Positions 32,593-41,072 of a DNA stretch of 55,808 bases are shown one piece after another. Within the stretch, counting starts at the first letter, position 1, and each line of letters starts with the position of its first letter. The stretch comes from Oscillospiraceae bacterium (GTDB lineage: Bacteria > Bacillota > Clostridia > Oscillospirales > Oscillospiraceae), in assembly GCA_902795345.1 (NCBI GenBank), contig CADBKO010000015.1:1-55808 (forward strand). The letters are read 5' to 3'. The translations under genes and the position numbers were made by a program. The notes below the pieces were generated by a model. The model worked only from the letters and a program-made list of their open reading frames with translations. It did not search any database and was not told the origin of the DNA.

Positions 32593-33873
32593 ATGGAAAA
32601 CCGCACCGTTCCCGGAAGAAAACGGCAGCCCCGGCGCATTGCCGCGGCGGTCCTGGTTTTGCTGCTGATCGCGGGCCATCTCCCCGGCTGCACCTCCGCG
32701 CCGGAGCCTGCGCCGGCCCTTTCCCCCACACAAGCCCCAACCCCGGCGCCCACGCCCGCGCCGACGCCGGAACGGACCCCGGAACCTACGGCAGAACCGA
32801 CTCCCGAGCCCACGCCGGAGCCTACCCCGGAGCCCACCCCGGAGCCGGACGAAGCGGAGCGGCTTCTGGAGAAAATGAGCCTGTGGGAAAAGCTGTGCCA
32901 GATGCTGATCCTGCGGCCGGGGGACCTGGGCGGGGGCGAACCCGTCACCGCCGTGGATGAGAGCATCCGGCGCGGGCTCGGGGAAATGCCGGTGGGCGGC
33001 TTCTTCCTGGATACGGGCAATATGCAGGACAGCGGGCAGCTGAAAGCTCTGACGGGGGAGCTGCAGGAGGCTTCCTCCATCCCCCTCCTGATCGTCTGCG
33101 ACGAGGAAGGAGGCACGGTCAGCCGCCTCATGCGCACCGTGGGCACCACGAAGATAGGCGCCATGTTCAGCTATCGCGCCGACGGGCCGGAGAAGGCCTT
33201 CTCCAATGCCGAGACCATCGCCCGGGACCTGGCGGCCCACGGCCTCAACGGGGACCTGGCTCCCGTGGCGGACGTCTGGTCCAACCCCGACAATCCGGTG
33301 ATCCGCACCCGGGCTTACAGCGATGATTTCCACCAGGCCGCCCAGCTGGTGGCTGCGGCGGTGGAGGGCTTCCACGCCGGGGGCGTGGTCTGCACCCTCA
33401 AGCACTTCCCCGGCCACGGGGACACCGCCACGGACAGCCACTACGGTGCGGCTTATGTGACCAAGAGCTTGGAGGAGCTGCGCGGGGGAGAGCTGCTGCC
33501 CTTCGCCGCCGGCATTGAGGCGGGGGCGGACATGGTGATGATCGGCCACCTCACGGTCCCGGCCCTGGACACGCTGCCCGCCCCCTTTTCCCGGGCCGTG
33601 GTCACGGGGCTGCTGCGGGAGGAACTGGGCTTTGCGGGCGTCGTCATCACCGACGCTCTGGAGATGGGGGCCCTGGGAGACTATACCTCCGGGGAGACGG
33701 CGGTGCTGGCCGTGCAGGCGGGGGTGGACCTGCTCCTCTGCCCCGGAGACCCGGCGGAGGCCCTGCTGGCCATGAGCGTGGCCGTCAAGGAGGGGGAACT
33801 GAGCCGGGAGCGCATCGACGAGAGCGTGCTGCGCATCCTGCGCATGAAGCTGTCGATCCCGCAGGAGGAGTAA
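32593..33873 (+). CDS. Lipoprotein glycoside hydrolase family 3, beta-N-acetylhexosaminidase type
   Basis: The 426-residue protein has a lipoprotein signal (LPGC), a 45-residue PT/EPTP repeat spacer, and a single GH3 TIM barrel like NagZ. Family residues visible are DEEGGTVSRL (substrate-binding Asp), KHFPGHGDTATDSH near 270 (the catalytic His-Asp loop specific to N-acetylglucosaminidases) and ITDALEMGA near 353 (nucleophile Asp). It probably removes terminal GlcNAc from peptidoglycan fragments on the outer face of the membrane. In Gram-positives such secreted NagZ proteins act in wall-sugar recovery. Two uncharacterised genes follow with tight spacing. Confidence 0.9.
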   Translation: MENRTVPGRKRQPRRIAAAVLVLLLIAGHLPGCTSAPEPAPALSPTQAPTPAPTPAPTPERTPEPTAEPTPEPTPEPTPEPTPEPDEAERLLEKMSLWEKLCQMLILRPGDLGGGEPVTAVDESIRRGLGEMPVGGFFLDTGNMQDSGQLKALTGELQEASSIPLLIVCDEEGGTVSRLMRTVGTTKIGAMFSYRADGPEKAFSNAETIARDLAAHGLNGDLAPVADVWSNPDNPVIRTRAYSDDFHQAAQLVAAAVEGFHAGGVVCTLKHFPGHGDTATDSHYGAAYVTKSLEELRGGELLPFAAGIEAGADMVMIGHLTVPALDTLPAPFSRAVVTGLLREELGFAGVVITDALEMGALGDYTSGETAVLAVQAGVDLLLCPGDPAEALLAMSVAVKEGELSRERIDESVLRILRMKLSIPQEE

Positions 33874-33878
33874 AGAGG

Positions 33879-34364
33879 ATGGAAAGGACGCTGTATGAGG
33901 AAGAAGGCCTGGCGCTCACGGAGAAGGACGGGGAACTGTTCCTCCGGATCGGAGAGGAAAGCTGTCTATTGGCCTGCCATCCCTATGAGCCCTGCACCCG
34001 GCTCTACCGGGGCGAAAGCCTCTGCGCCGCGATCCACAACGCCTTCACCGCGGAGGAGATACGCGCCCTGGCAAAAGGGGGCACGGCCAGGGCCGTCACC
34101 GGCAGCGAATACGACATCGGCAGGCTCTGCCGCCTGCTGGCCTTCGCGGTGAAAAACTGCCCGGACTGCGACATCGGCTATGCGGAGGGGGCCGTGGCCC
34201 TGGAAGGGCTGAAGGCCCTGGGGGCCCTGAGCCCGGAAACGGCGGTGAGCCCGTCGGCGGTGGGGGTGCAGAGGATCAGCGACGCTTTTTCCCACTCCAA
34301 AAAGCGGAAGGAGCGGGTCATGATAACGGAGGAGGGCAAGGTATATGTACGAATTAAAGGATGA
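33879..34364 (+). CDS. Uncharacterised 161-residue protein
   Basis: It starts 5 bases after the GH3 stop behind a GAGGAG site. No domain is recognised. It is soluble, acidic and mixed alpha/beta, with a Cys pair in NCPDCDIGYAEG and no signal peptide. The last residues (MITEEGKVYVRIKG) resemble a short beta hairpin. It overlaps the next gene by 20 bases, so all three genes form one operon. The tight coupling suggests a role linked to the next protein rather than to the exported GH3 enzyme. Confidence 0.65.
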   Translation: MERTLYEEEGLALTEKDGELFLRIGEESCLLACHPYEPCTRLYRGESLCAAIHNAFTAEEIRALAKGGTARAVTGSEYDIGRLCRLLAFAVKNCPDCDIGYAEGAVALEGLKALGALSPETAVSPSAVGVQRISDAFSHSKKRKERVMITEEGKVYVRIKG

Positions 34365-34902
34365 CGTATTCTATGAAGTGCTGAAGCGCTATCCCGAGAT
34401 CCGGGTGGACTACTGTCTGCTGAAAAACGAGGGGCCCTATCGGGGGGAGGAGACCCACCGGCTGGCCCTGGCCTATGCCTTTCGGAAGATGAAGCAGGAG
34501 GAATCCGGCGAGTTGACCTATGAGCTGGGGAAGGCGAAAGCCCGCCTCATAGACCCGGCGGAGCTGCTGGCCCTGCCGGAGAAGCCCTGGCGGGAAAAGC
34601 ACATCATCAAGGGCTCGATCTATGTGGAAAGCCTGAACATCACCTCGGACGGCGGGGAGGTCCCCTATTGGAACGCCTTTCTGGAGCCGCCCTACGGCTG
34701 CAATTACGGGCCGGAGGATTTCCTCAGCTTCAACGCCGTCCTCTTTCCGGGCGGACCGGAGAAGCTGATCGCTTACAGCTGGTCAACGGACTGGTCCGAT
34801 TACTTCGACGCCGGTCACGAATGGTGGGGCGCCTCCTGCTGGAGCGTCTACGACCCCGACCTGGACCGCATCGCCGTGATCTCGGCCTCCAATACAGACT
34901 GA
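34345..34902 (+). CDS. Uncharacterised 185-residue protein, Trp/Tyr-rich C terminus
   Basis: A GAGGAGG site lies inside the preceding gene. The protein has no signal peptide or membrane helix. The C-terminal part is rich in aromatics (YSWSTDWSDYFDAGHEWWGA), suggesting a ligand-binding beta domain. No family is recognised. The gene is last in the operon; a six-hairpin cassette follows in place of a simple terminator. Confidence 0.65.
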   Translation: MYELKDDVFYEVLKRYPEIRVDYCLLKNEGPYRGEETHRLALAYAFRKMKQEESGELTYELGKAKARLIDPAELLALPEKPWREKHIIKGSIYVESLNITSDGGEVPYWNAFLEPPYGCNYGPEDFLSFNAVLFPGGPEKLIAYSWSTDWSDYFDAGHEWWGASCWSVYDPDLDRIAVISASNTD

Positions 34903-34918
34903 TACGCAGGCGCACAAG

Positions 34919-35068
34919 GGGGGTATGATGCAGCATGCATCATACCCCCTCTTGATACCCTCACTGCGCCCGAAGGGCGCAATTTCGCGCGGTGTAAGCC
35001 GCATTTCGCCCCGCACAGCGGGATTTCACGTCCCCTTTGGGGACATATCACCGGCCGCCGCAGCGGCC
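34919..35068. repeat. Six-hairpin cassette with ATTTCRC-type spacers
   Basis: Successive stems: 34919-34932/34936-34949 (perfect 14 bp, 3-nt loop), 34965-34971/34975-34981, 34989-34992/34999-35002, 35010-35014/35018-35022, 35030-35035/35039-35044 and 35053-35058/35063-35068. The spacers are variations of ATTTCGC, ATTTCAC and ATATCAC. The last stem ends exactly at the stop codon of the leftward flavin reductase gene. It lies between convergent genes. No T-tract of note. Confidence 0.75.
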
Positions 35069-35746
35069 TCACGGCACCATGCCCGTGGCGCCCTCCAGAC
35101 CGGCCCGGGCCATGGCGTCGGTGCCCCCCGCCTGAAGGTCGGGCTCCAGCTCGAAGACATGCTCCACGCTGGTATAGTCGGAATAACCCATGCGGGCCAG
35201 AGGCCGGATCTTCTCCATGTCGATCTTCCCGTCGGGCAGGATGACCTCGTCCGCGATATGGACGCCGACGACCTTGCCGATGATGATGTCCACGGTGCCG
35301 CTCTTGCTGTCCCCGGGCAGGACGATGGTCTGCACATATTTACATTCCAGGTTGATGGGGCTGTCCGCCACCCGGCAGGGCTTCACCAGCTCACATTTGG
35401 CCTTGGTGAGGCCCGCCTTTTCAAATTCGTCCACCTCCGGGGGGAAGGGGGCGGCGGTGACGTTCATGGCCTGCCGGAGGGCGTAGGGCACGATGTTGTA
35501 GACGAATTCGCCGGTCTCCTCGATGTTCACGGCGGTGTCCTTCCGCTTGCCCGTGGGGCCGCGGTTGATGGACACCAGCACATAGGGCGGGTCGAAGGTC
35601 AGGTTGGTGAACTGGCTGTAAGGGGCCAGATTGTCCACCCCGTCGGCGCTGACGGTGCTCAGCCAGCCGATCACCCGGGGGACCGCGCAGGATTTGAAGG
35701 GGGGTCTTGCCAGGCCGTGGTCGTTTTTTGCAGTTTCGTAGTACAT
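35069..35746 (-). CDS. Flavin reductase (DIM6/NTAB-like) family protein
   Basis: The ATG behind GGAGG gives 225 residues. The split-barrel FMN-binding pattern is visible: RVIGWLSTVSADGVDNLAPYSQFTNLTFDPPYVLVSIN near the N terminus, then KDTAVNIEETGEFVYNIV. Family members are flavin reductases or FMN-binding proteins; this one resembles the stand-alone anaerobic type rather than a monooxygenase partner. It starts 13 bases after the HD-GYP gene stop, so a redox or flavin cofactor protein is co-expressed with a c-di-GMP phosphodiesterase. Confidence 0.85.
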   Translation of the reverse strand: MYYETAKNDHGLARPPFKSCAVPRVIGWLSTVSADGVDNLAPYSQFTNLTFDPPYVLVSINRGPTGKRKDTAVNIEETGEFVYNIVPYALRQAMNVTAAPFPPEVDEFEKAGLTKAKCELVKPCRVADSPINLECKYVQTIVLPGDSKSGTVDIIIGKVVGVHIADEVILPDGKIDMEKIRPLARMGYSDYTSVEHVFELEPDLQAGGTDAMARAGLEGATGMVP

Positions 35747-35759
35747 ATCCTTACCTCCG

Positions 35760-38700
35760 TTATTTCGTCTCGGCTTCCGGGACCATTGCCGCGGGCTCCG
35801 TGGTGTAGGCCTTGTCGATCTTGTCCACCTCGCCCTCCTCGATGAGCTGGAGGAAAAGCTCCACATAGTCCGGATTCAGCTGTTTCCCCGCCACACGCCG
35901 GAGCTCGTCGGCCACGGCGTCGATGGACATCTTTTTCCGGTAGGGCCGGGTGGAATACATGGCGTCGAAGGTGTCGGCCACGGCGATGATCTGGGCCACC
36001 TGGGGGATCTCGTCCCCCTTCTTGCCGGAGGGGTAGCCAGTGCCGTCGTATTTCTCGTGGTGATATCCGGCCCCCAGGGCCAGGTCCGGCGCGATGGACA
36101 CGTCGCGGAGGATGTTGAAGCCCCGGGAGGGATGGCTCTTCATCACCTGGTATTCCTCGTCCGTCAGCTTGCCGGGCTTATTGAGGATGTTGTCCGGGAT
36201 GCTGATCTTGCCGATGTCGTGGAGCAGGGCGATGTTGTAGATCTTGTTCACTTCCTCGGGGGTCTTCCCCAGGCGGGAGGCCAGCAGCGCCGTGTAGTGG
36301 GCCACCCGGGTGGAATGGCCGTTTGTGTAGGCGTCCTTCATATCCACGCATTTTGCGAAGGCGCCGCTGATGTCCTGGATCAGGTGCAGGCTCTCCTCGT
36401 TCTTCTTTTCCAGGACCCTGGTCTTCTTGCGGAAGTACAGGATGAAGGAGCCAGAGATCAGCAGGATGGACGCCGCCACGATCAGCAGCCAGAACCAGAC
36501 CTGCTCGTGGATGGCCCGGGTCTTGATGATGGTCACCGTCAGGGTCTGCTCCGCCGCCCCGGTGGTGATGTCGATGAGGCTGAGGCGGAAGTGGTAGGTG
36601 CCCCCTTCCAGGTTCGTGTAGCTGACGCTGCCCAGCTCCCGCTTGGTCAGCACCGTGGGGGCGTCGTCGAAGCCCTCCAGCTGATAGCGCACATGGGGAT
36701 TGCTGAGGGAATAGGTGAAGGCATAGGGATAGATCGTCAGGCGCTTGGCGGAGGCGGGGATGTGGACCTCCCCGCTCTCCGGGACGGCGCAGTAGGTGTC
36801 GTCCACCGTGACATAGGGGACGGCGAGGCGGATGGTGCCGTAGCGGGTCGTGTCGTCGTTGATGTTGACGCTGCACACCCCCGTGGAGCCCGCGATATAC
36901 AGGGTGCCGTCCTCGTCCACCAGACTGAAGGAGTTGGCGGTGGCCACGGTGGGCAGACCGCAGGAGAAATCATAGAGGGTATAGGGGATCTCTCCGTTTG
37001 CCAGCATGGCGTCCCGGCTGACCACGTAAACGCCGTTGCTGCTGAGGATCCAGAGCCCCCCGTCGTCGTCGAAATAGAGGTCGAAATTGTTGGAGTAGGG
37101 GAAATTGGTCACGGTGGTGACCTTTTCCTCCCGCATATAGGCGATGGAGTTGCTGGTGATGATCCAGTAAAGCTCCCGGTCTGCGGGGTCCTGCTTGATG
37201 CGCAGGATCACCTCGGAGCTGAGGCCGTCCTCCAGGCCCACCCGGGAGACCCGGCTGCCGTCCACGATATAGATACCGTCCCCGTCGCTGCCCAGGTAGA
37301 GCCGCCCGTCCGTCGTTTCCTCCAGGCAGAGGATCTCCAGGTTGCTGATGCCCCGGTCGTTGTCGTAGGTGGCGGTCACCTTCCCGTGGTCGATCAGGCT
37401 CAGGCCTGCGGTGGTGGCCACGGCCATGGTCCCGTCGCTCAGCTCCATGCAGGCGCGCACCCGGTCGGAGGGCAGGCCGTTAGCCGTGTTGTAGATCGTC
37501 CAGGTGTTGGTTTCCCCGTCGTAGCAGGTGAGGCCGGAGGAGCCGTAGGTGCAGATCCAGAGGAGGCCGCGGCTGTCCGCCTTGATGCAGCGGATCCGGG
37601 TCCGCCCCAGCAGATTGGTAAGGGCCGTCTCCCTGCTGCGGTAGTCGGCGTCCAGCAGCACCAGGCCGTTGTCCGTGCCCAGGTACAGATCGCCCCGGTA
37701 GCGGCAGGTGGCGTTGACCACCATGGGCTCCAGCTTGGCCAGCCTGGACACGTCGGTAAAGCGGTTCGGCACGAGCTTCATGATGCCCTGGCGGGAAGAG
37801 GCGAACCAGAGGTTTCCCTCGTAGTCGCTCATCATCCGGTCCACGCTGCGGTTCAGGGGGATATCCTTCAGTTCCGTGTAGCGGTGGTCGGCGTCGAAAT
37901 AGCCCACGCCGTTGTCCGCGCAGACCCAGAGGTTGTCCCCCAGCATCTGGAGGCAGTTGACCTTCTTCTGAGGGGAGGCGGAGTAGATGCGGCAGTCGGC
38001 CAGGCCCTTGTTCAGGTCCCCGTAGAGGATATCGGAGCCCTCGGTGCCCAGGTAGAGGAAGCCCGGCTTCTCCGGGTCGGGCAGTATGGCGTTGATGGTG
38101 CCGGTGAGGCTCAGTACTTCCGCCGGGAAATAGGCGCTCACCCGCTGGTTTTTTACGATGAAGATGTCTCCGTCCCGGGTCAGGCAGTAGACCTCCCGGT
38201 CCGGCCCCGGGGCCAGCCGCCGGATGTATTCCCGGTTGATCTGGGGGTCGTCCACCAGATGCAGCTCGTCATCCTGCCCCACGTAGGCCAGGCCCATGGT
38301 GGTGGCGATCAGGATGTTGCCGTCGGCGTCCTCCGTGATGTCCTGGATGGAGGAGGAATTGAAGCCGTTGCTGCGGGTGTAGAAGCGGAGGATCTCCTCC
38401 TGGGACATCATGGCGACGCCGCTCTCGTTGGTGCCGATCCAGATCCGGTCCCGGGAGTCCACAAAGAGGCAGCGGACGCTGCTGAGCCCTGTGGAGGCGT
38501 CGTAGCAGGTGAAGTAATTGCCGTCGTAGCGCACAAGGCCGGCGTAGCCCCCGATGAGGATAAAGCCGTTGGAGAGCTGCACCAGGTCGTTGGCGTCCGA
38601 GGTGGGCAGGCCGCTGGTATTGTCGTACAGCACGGCGGTATAGCCCGCGCCGGTATTGCCGTAGGGCTGCGCTTCCGCCCCATGGGCAGGCAGGGCCCCC

Positions 38701-38771
38701 AGCAGCATCAGCGCCGCCAGCAGCAGCGCAAAGGCGGCGGGCAGCCGTTTTTTCCGGCGGACTAGTTCCAT
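35760..38771 (-). CDS. Membrane-anchored beta-propeller sensor with cytoplasmic HD-GYP phosphodiesterase domain
   Basis: I chose MELVRRKK (1003 residues) because it has an AGGGAGG site and the promoter's predicted start of transcription falls at the upstream ATG (38825). Signal peptide or anchor, then two-component-regulator-type propeller repeats (about 35-690, such as LFVDSRDRIWIGT and IKADSRGLLWICT), a Y_Y_Y domain (690-750), one membrane helix near 757, and an HD-GYP domain (785-985) with HDIGK and HHEKYDGTGYP. An extracellular signal read by the propeller would control c-di-GMP hydrolysis. The architecture is that of hybrid two-component sensors with the kinase replaced by HD-GYP. Confidence 0.9.
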   Translation of the reverse strand: MELVRRKKRLPAAFALLLAALMLLGALPAHGAEAQPYGNTGAGYTAVLYDNTSGLPTSDANDLVQLSNGFILIGGYAGLVRYDGNYFTCYDASTGLSSVRCLFVDSRDRIWIGTNESGVAMMSQEEILRFYTRSNGFNSSSIQDITEDADGNILIATTMGLAYVGQDDELHLVDDPQINREYIRRLAPGPDREVYCLTRDGDIFIVKNQRVSAYFPAEVLSLTGTINAILPDPEKPGFLYLGTEGSDILYGDLNKGLADCRIYSASPQKKVNCLQMLGDNLWVCADNGVGYFDADHRYTELKDIPLNRSVDRMMSDYEGNLWFASSRQGIMKLVPNRFTDVSRLAKLEPMVVNATCRYRGDLYLGTDNGLVLLDADYRSRETALTNLLGRTRIRCIKADSRGLLWICTYGSSGLTCYDGETNTWTIYNTANGLPSDRVRACMELSDGTMAVATTAGLSLIDHGKVTATYDNDRGISNLEILCLEETTDGRLYLGSDGDGIYIVDGSRVSRVGLEDGLSSEVILRIKQDPADRELYWIITSNSIAYMREEKVTTVTNFPYSNNFDLYFDDDGGLWILSSNGVYVVSRDAMLANGEIPYTLYDFSCGLPTVATANSFSLVDEDGTLYIAGSTGVCSVNINDDTTRYGTIRLAVPYVTVDDTYCAVPESGEVHIPASAKRLTIYPYAFTYSLSNPHVRYQLEGFDDAPTVLTKRELGSVSYTNLEGGTYHFRLSLIDITTGAAEQTLTVTIIKTRAIHEQVWFWLLIVAASILLISGSFILYFRKKTRVLEKKNEESLHLIQDISGAFAKCVDMKDAYTNGHSTRVAHYTALLASRLGKTPEEVNKIYNIALLHDIGKISIPDNILNKPGKLTDEEYQVMKSHPSRGFNILRDVSIAPDLALGAGYHHEKYDGTGYPSGKKGDEIPQVAQIIAVADTFDAMYSTRPYRKKMSIDAVADELRRVAGKQLNPDYVELFLQLIEEGEVDKIDKAYTTEPAAMVPEAETK

Positions 38772-38833
38772 AGGATCAGCCTCCCTGACTGCGGCGGCCC
38801 GGCCCCGCAGCATGCGTTGTTTCATGATGCAAT

Positions 38834-38880
38834 ATTATAGCAATACGGGCCGCCGATTGTAAAGTACCATCGGCGGCCCG
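38834..38880 (-). promoter_or_regulatory. Promoter embedded in a 12-bp inverted repeat, upstream of the HD-GYP gene
   Basis: Read leftward, TTTACA - 18 bp - TATAAT. A perfect inverted repeat (38846-38857/38869-38880) has the -35 box in its 11-nt loop and one arm filling the promoter spacer. This layout would suit a repressor, or may be a palindromic repeat that supplied a promoter. Confidence 0.55.
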
Positions 38881-38982
38881 CAGCCTGTGAGATGTCTGAG
38901 CCTTTTAATTTCTGCACGATTATGATAAACTATCTGTAAACAGACGGGGAGAACAAGAATCTGAATCCCGTGAGGTACCGCT

Positions 38983-39996
38983 ATGCTGATGAATCAATCG
39001 GAGTATATGGAGACGATCTCCAACATCAAAAGCGAGATCAAGCGTGCCCAGTATCATGCCGTGCTGGGGGCCAACCGCGAGCTGATCCTGCTCTACTGGC
39101 GGATCGGGCAGATCATCAATGTGCATAAGGCGTGGGGCAACAAATTCGTCGAAAACCTTGCTGCGGATATCAAGCTGGAGTTCCCCGGCGCCACCGGCTA
39201 TTCCGTGCGGAATCTCAAGTATATGGCGAAGTTTGCAATGAGTTATCCCGACGAAGGATTTGTGCAACAGGTTGTTGCACAAATCCCGTGGGGGCAGAAT
39301 GTGGTTTTGCTGGACAAGGTTTCGGATGACGAGGTCAGGCGCTGGTACATCGCAGCCTGCGCCAAAAATGGCTGGTCCCGGAATGTTCTTGTACATCAGA
39401 TCGAAAGCGGGCTCTATGAGCGGCAGGCGCTTCCCGACAAGGTCAATAACTTTGCCGCCGTACTGCCGCCGCAGCAGAGCGAGCTTGCCAGACAGATAAT
39501 GAAGGATCCTTATGTTTTTGATTTCATTCCCTTCCGTGAGGACATGGTGGAGCGGGATATCGAGCGGGCGCTGGTATCGGAGGTCACGAAGCTGCTTTTG
39601 GAGCTGGGAACTGGCTTTGCCTTTCTCGGCAATCAGTATCATCTGAATGTGGGAGGCGACGATTTTTACATCGATCTGCTCTTTTACCACCTCAAGCTGC
39701 GTTCCTATGTGGTGATCGAACTGAAGACCGGCGAGTTCAGGCCGGAGTTCGCCGGGCAGCTCAATTTCTACCTTTCCGCAGTGGACGGCATCCTAAAAAC
39801 GGAGGAAGACAATCCCTCCATCGGGCTCCTGCTCTGCAAAACGAAAAACGATCTGGTAGCGGAATACTCTTTAAAGGACGTGACCAAGCCGATCGGCGTC
39901 AGCGAGTATCGCGTCACCGGCGTCCTGCCGGAAGAGCTTCGGGATCAGCTCCCAAGCGTCGAGGATATTCAGAACCGGATCAGCTTTGGAGCATAA
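38983..39996 (+). CDS. DUF1016/YhcG family PD-(D/E)XK nuclease-like protein
   Basis: The 337-residue protein has the DUF1016 N-terminal helical domain (ELILLYWRIGQIINVHKAWG, VRNLKYMAKFAMSYPD) and a C-terminal nuclease-fold domain. Its active-site pattern is YIDLLFYH...VVIELKTGEFRPEFAGQLNFYL (Asp, then E-x-K). Relatives occur near restriction systems and mobile genes, but their activity is not established. The third-codon-position composition is lower in GC than that of the neighbours, suggesting transfer. It sits alone, next to a truncated CoA-transferase gene, with a terminator after it. Confidence 0.88.
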   Translation: MLMNQSEYMETISNIKSEIKRAQYHAVLGANRELILLYWRIGQIINVHKAWGNKFVENLAADIKLEFPGATGYSVRNLKYMAKFAMSYPDEGFVQQVVAQIPWGQNVVLLDKVSDDEVRRWYIAACAKNGWSRNVLVHQIESGLYERQALPDKVNNFAAVLPPQQSELARQIMKDPYVFDFIPFREDMVERDIERALVSEVTKLLLELGTGFAFLGNQYHLNVGGDDFYIDLLFYHLKLRSYVVIELKTGEFRPEFAGQLNFYLSAVDGILKTEEDNPSIGLLLCKTKNDLVAEYSLKDVTKPIGVSEYRVTGVLPEELRDQLPSVEDIQNRISFGA

Positions 39997-40019
39997 GGGA
40001 GAAACATAGAAATCAAAAG

Positions 40020-40050
40020 AGGGGGCGCTGCAGAGCATGCAGCGCCCCCT
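40020..40050 (+). terminator. Strong hairpin terminator after the DUF1016 gene
   Basis: A perfect 12-bp stem (AGGGGGCGCTGC) with a 7-nt loop, preceded by an A-rich tract. It lies inside the nominal reading frame of the leftward CoA-transferase relic, showing that the relic has lost its natural end. Confidence 0.7.
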
Positions 40051-40062
40051 TGAGGCTTGCAA

Positions 40063-40533
40063 GGTCAGGCTCAGCCTCGGCGCGCCGTGGGTGGTGCGCA
40101 GTATCCCCACACCGGGGTGGTATTCCCGCTTGGTGAGGCCCCGGGCCTTGGCATAGTCCTCCTCCGGGGGCTCACCCTGATAGCGGCGGCAGCGCCGGGC
40201 CCACACGCCGGGCGCTTTCAGCACTTCCAGCCAGGCGTCCGTGCCGCCCCGGGAGACCATCGTTTCCAGGGCCTTCGCCAGCTCTTCCGGCTCCTCCGGA
40301 AGCCCGGAGAGCAGGGGGATGGCCCGCAGGGCCGCCGGGCTCTCCGCCACCAGATAGAACCAGCCGTCCGCCGTCCGGAAGATGCGGTCCAGGGGCCCAT
40401 AGCCCTTGGCCTCCGGCCCGGCGGGCTCGTCCCAGACCTTGCCCTCGTAGTCCAGCATGAAGGGGAACTGGGTCAGGCCGCCGCTGCGGGAAAGGCAGGC
40501 CTGCACCCGCTGGCCCACACCGGCCTTTTCCAT
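40063..40533 (-). pseudogene. CaiB/BaiF-type CoA-transferase family III fragment
   Basis: About 157 residues resemble the middle to C-terminal part of a class III CoA-transferase: GVGQRVQACLSRSGGL, IFRTADGWFYLVA, VLKAPGVWARRCRRYQ and HPGVGILRTTHGAPRLSL. The usual length is about 400; the N-terminal CoA-binding half with the catalytic Asp is missing. Beyond PRLSLT the frame runs through a terminator hairpin and antisense of the DUF1016 gene (to 39871) without homology. A good AAGGAG site precedes the ATG, so a fragment might still be translated from the flavodoxin operon. Confidence 0.65.
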
Positions 40534-40556
40534 TCCGACCTTCTCCTTATCCCGGC

Positions 40557-41060
40557 TTAAAACAGCTCGGAGGCCTTGGCGGCGAAGCGGCGGCCGAAGA
40601 TGCGGAAATTCTCCTTGTAATGGGCCATGCCGTTATGCTCTTCCGCGTTGGAATTGACGCCCACGGGCCCCAGGTGGATCACCGGATGGCCCTGGCTGCC
40701 GCCGCCGGAATAGCAGAGCATGCCCCACACCAGCTCGTTTGTGAGGATGGCCTGGATCACCAGCTCCGCCCCGCCGTGGGTGTACTGCTCCGTGGCGAAG
40801 GCGCCGCCCAGCTTCCCGGCCATGGCGTATTTGCCCCCCGCGGCCATGAGCCAGGCGCGCAGATCCGGGGTCATGAGGGCGGCATAGACGGGGCAGCCGA
40901 TCACCGCGCCCCTGGCTTCCTTCACGAAATCGGCGTCCTCCTGCCCGATCTGGAAGGCCCGGGCCTCCACATTCTCCACTTCGCCCATGCCCGCGGCGAT
41001 CCATTCCGCGGCCTGCTTCGTGTTGCCGGTTTTGGAATCATACAGAACTGCCAGCTTCAT
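40557..41060 (-). CDS. Flavodoxin-fold protein
   Basis: The ATG at 41060 is 8 bases after AAGGAG; the GTG at 41069 overlaps it. The 167-residue protein has the FMN phosphate loop SKTGNTKQAAEW, the first isoalloxazine loop (GCPVYAALM) and the second (ATEQYTHGGAEL). It resembles WrbA/NAD(P)H-dependent FMN reductases rather than short electron-transfer flavodoxins, because of the GPVGVNSN tail region. It starts 12 bases after the nitroreductase gene, so both flavoproteins are co-expressed. Confidence 0.87.
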   Translation of the reverse strand: MKLAVLYDSKTGNTKQAAEWIAAGMGEVENVEARAFQIGQEDADFVKEARGAVIGCPVYAALMTPDLRAWLMAAGGKYAMAGKLGGAFATEQYTHGGAELVIQAILTNELVWGMLCYSGGGSQGHPVIHLGPVGVNSNAEEHNGMAHYKENFRIFGRRFAAKASELF

Positions 41061-41072
41061 TTTCTTCACTCC

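Noticed and set aside
34919..35068. CRISPR array or phage attachment site
   Set aside because: The spacing is irregular, stems are unique, spacers are only 4-8 bases and no cas gene is present. No tRNA or integrase is near.
40020..40050. The inverted repeat as one end of a mobile element carrying the DUF1016 gene
   Set aside because: It is a compact 12-bp hairpin with a 7-nt loop right after a stop codon; a terminator explains it better and no matching end exists before 38983.
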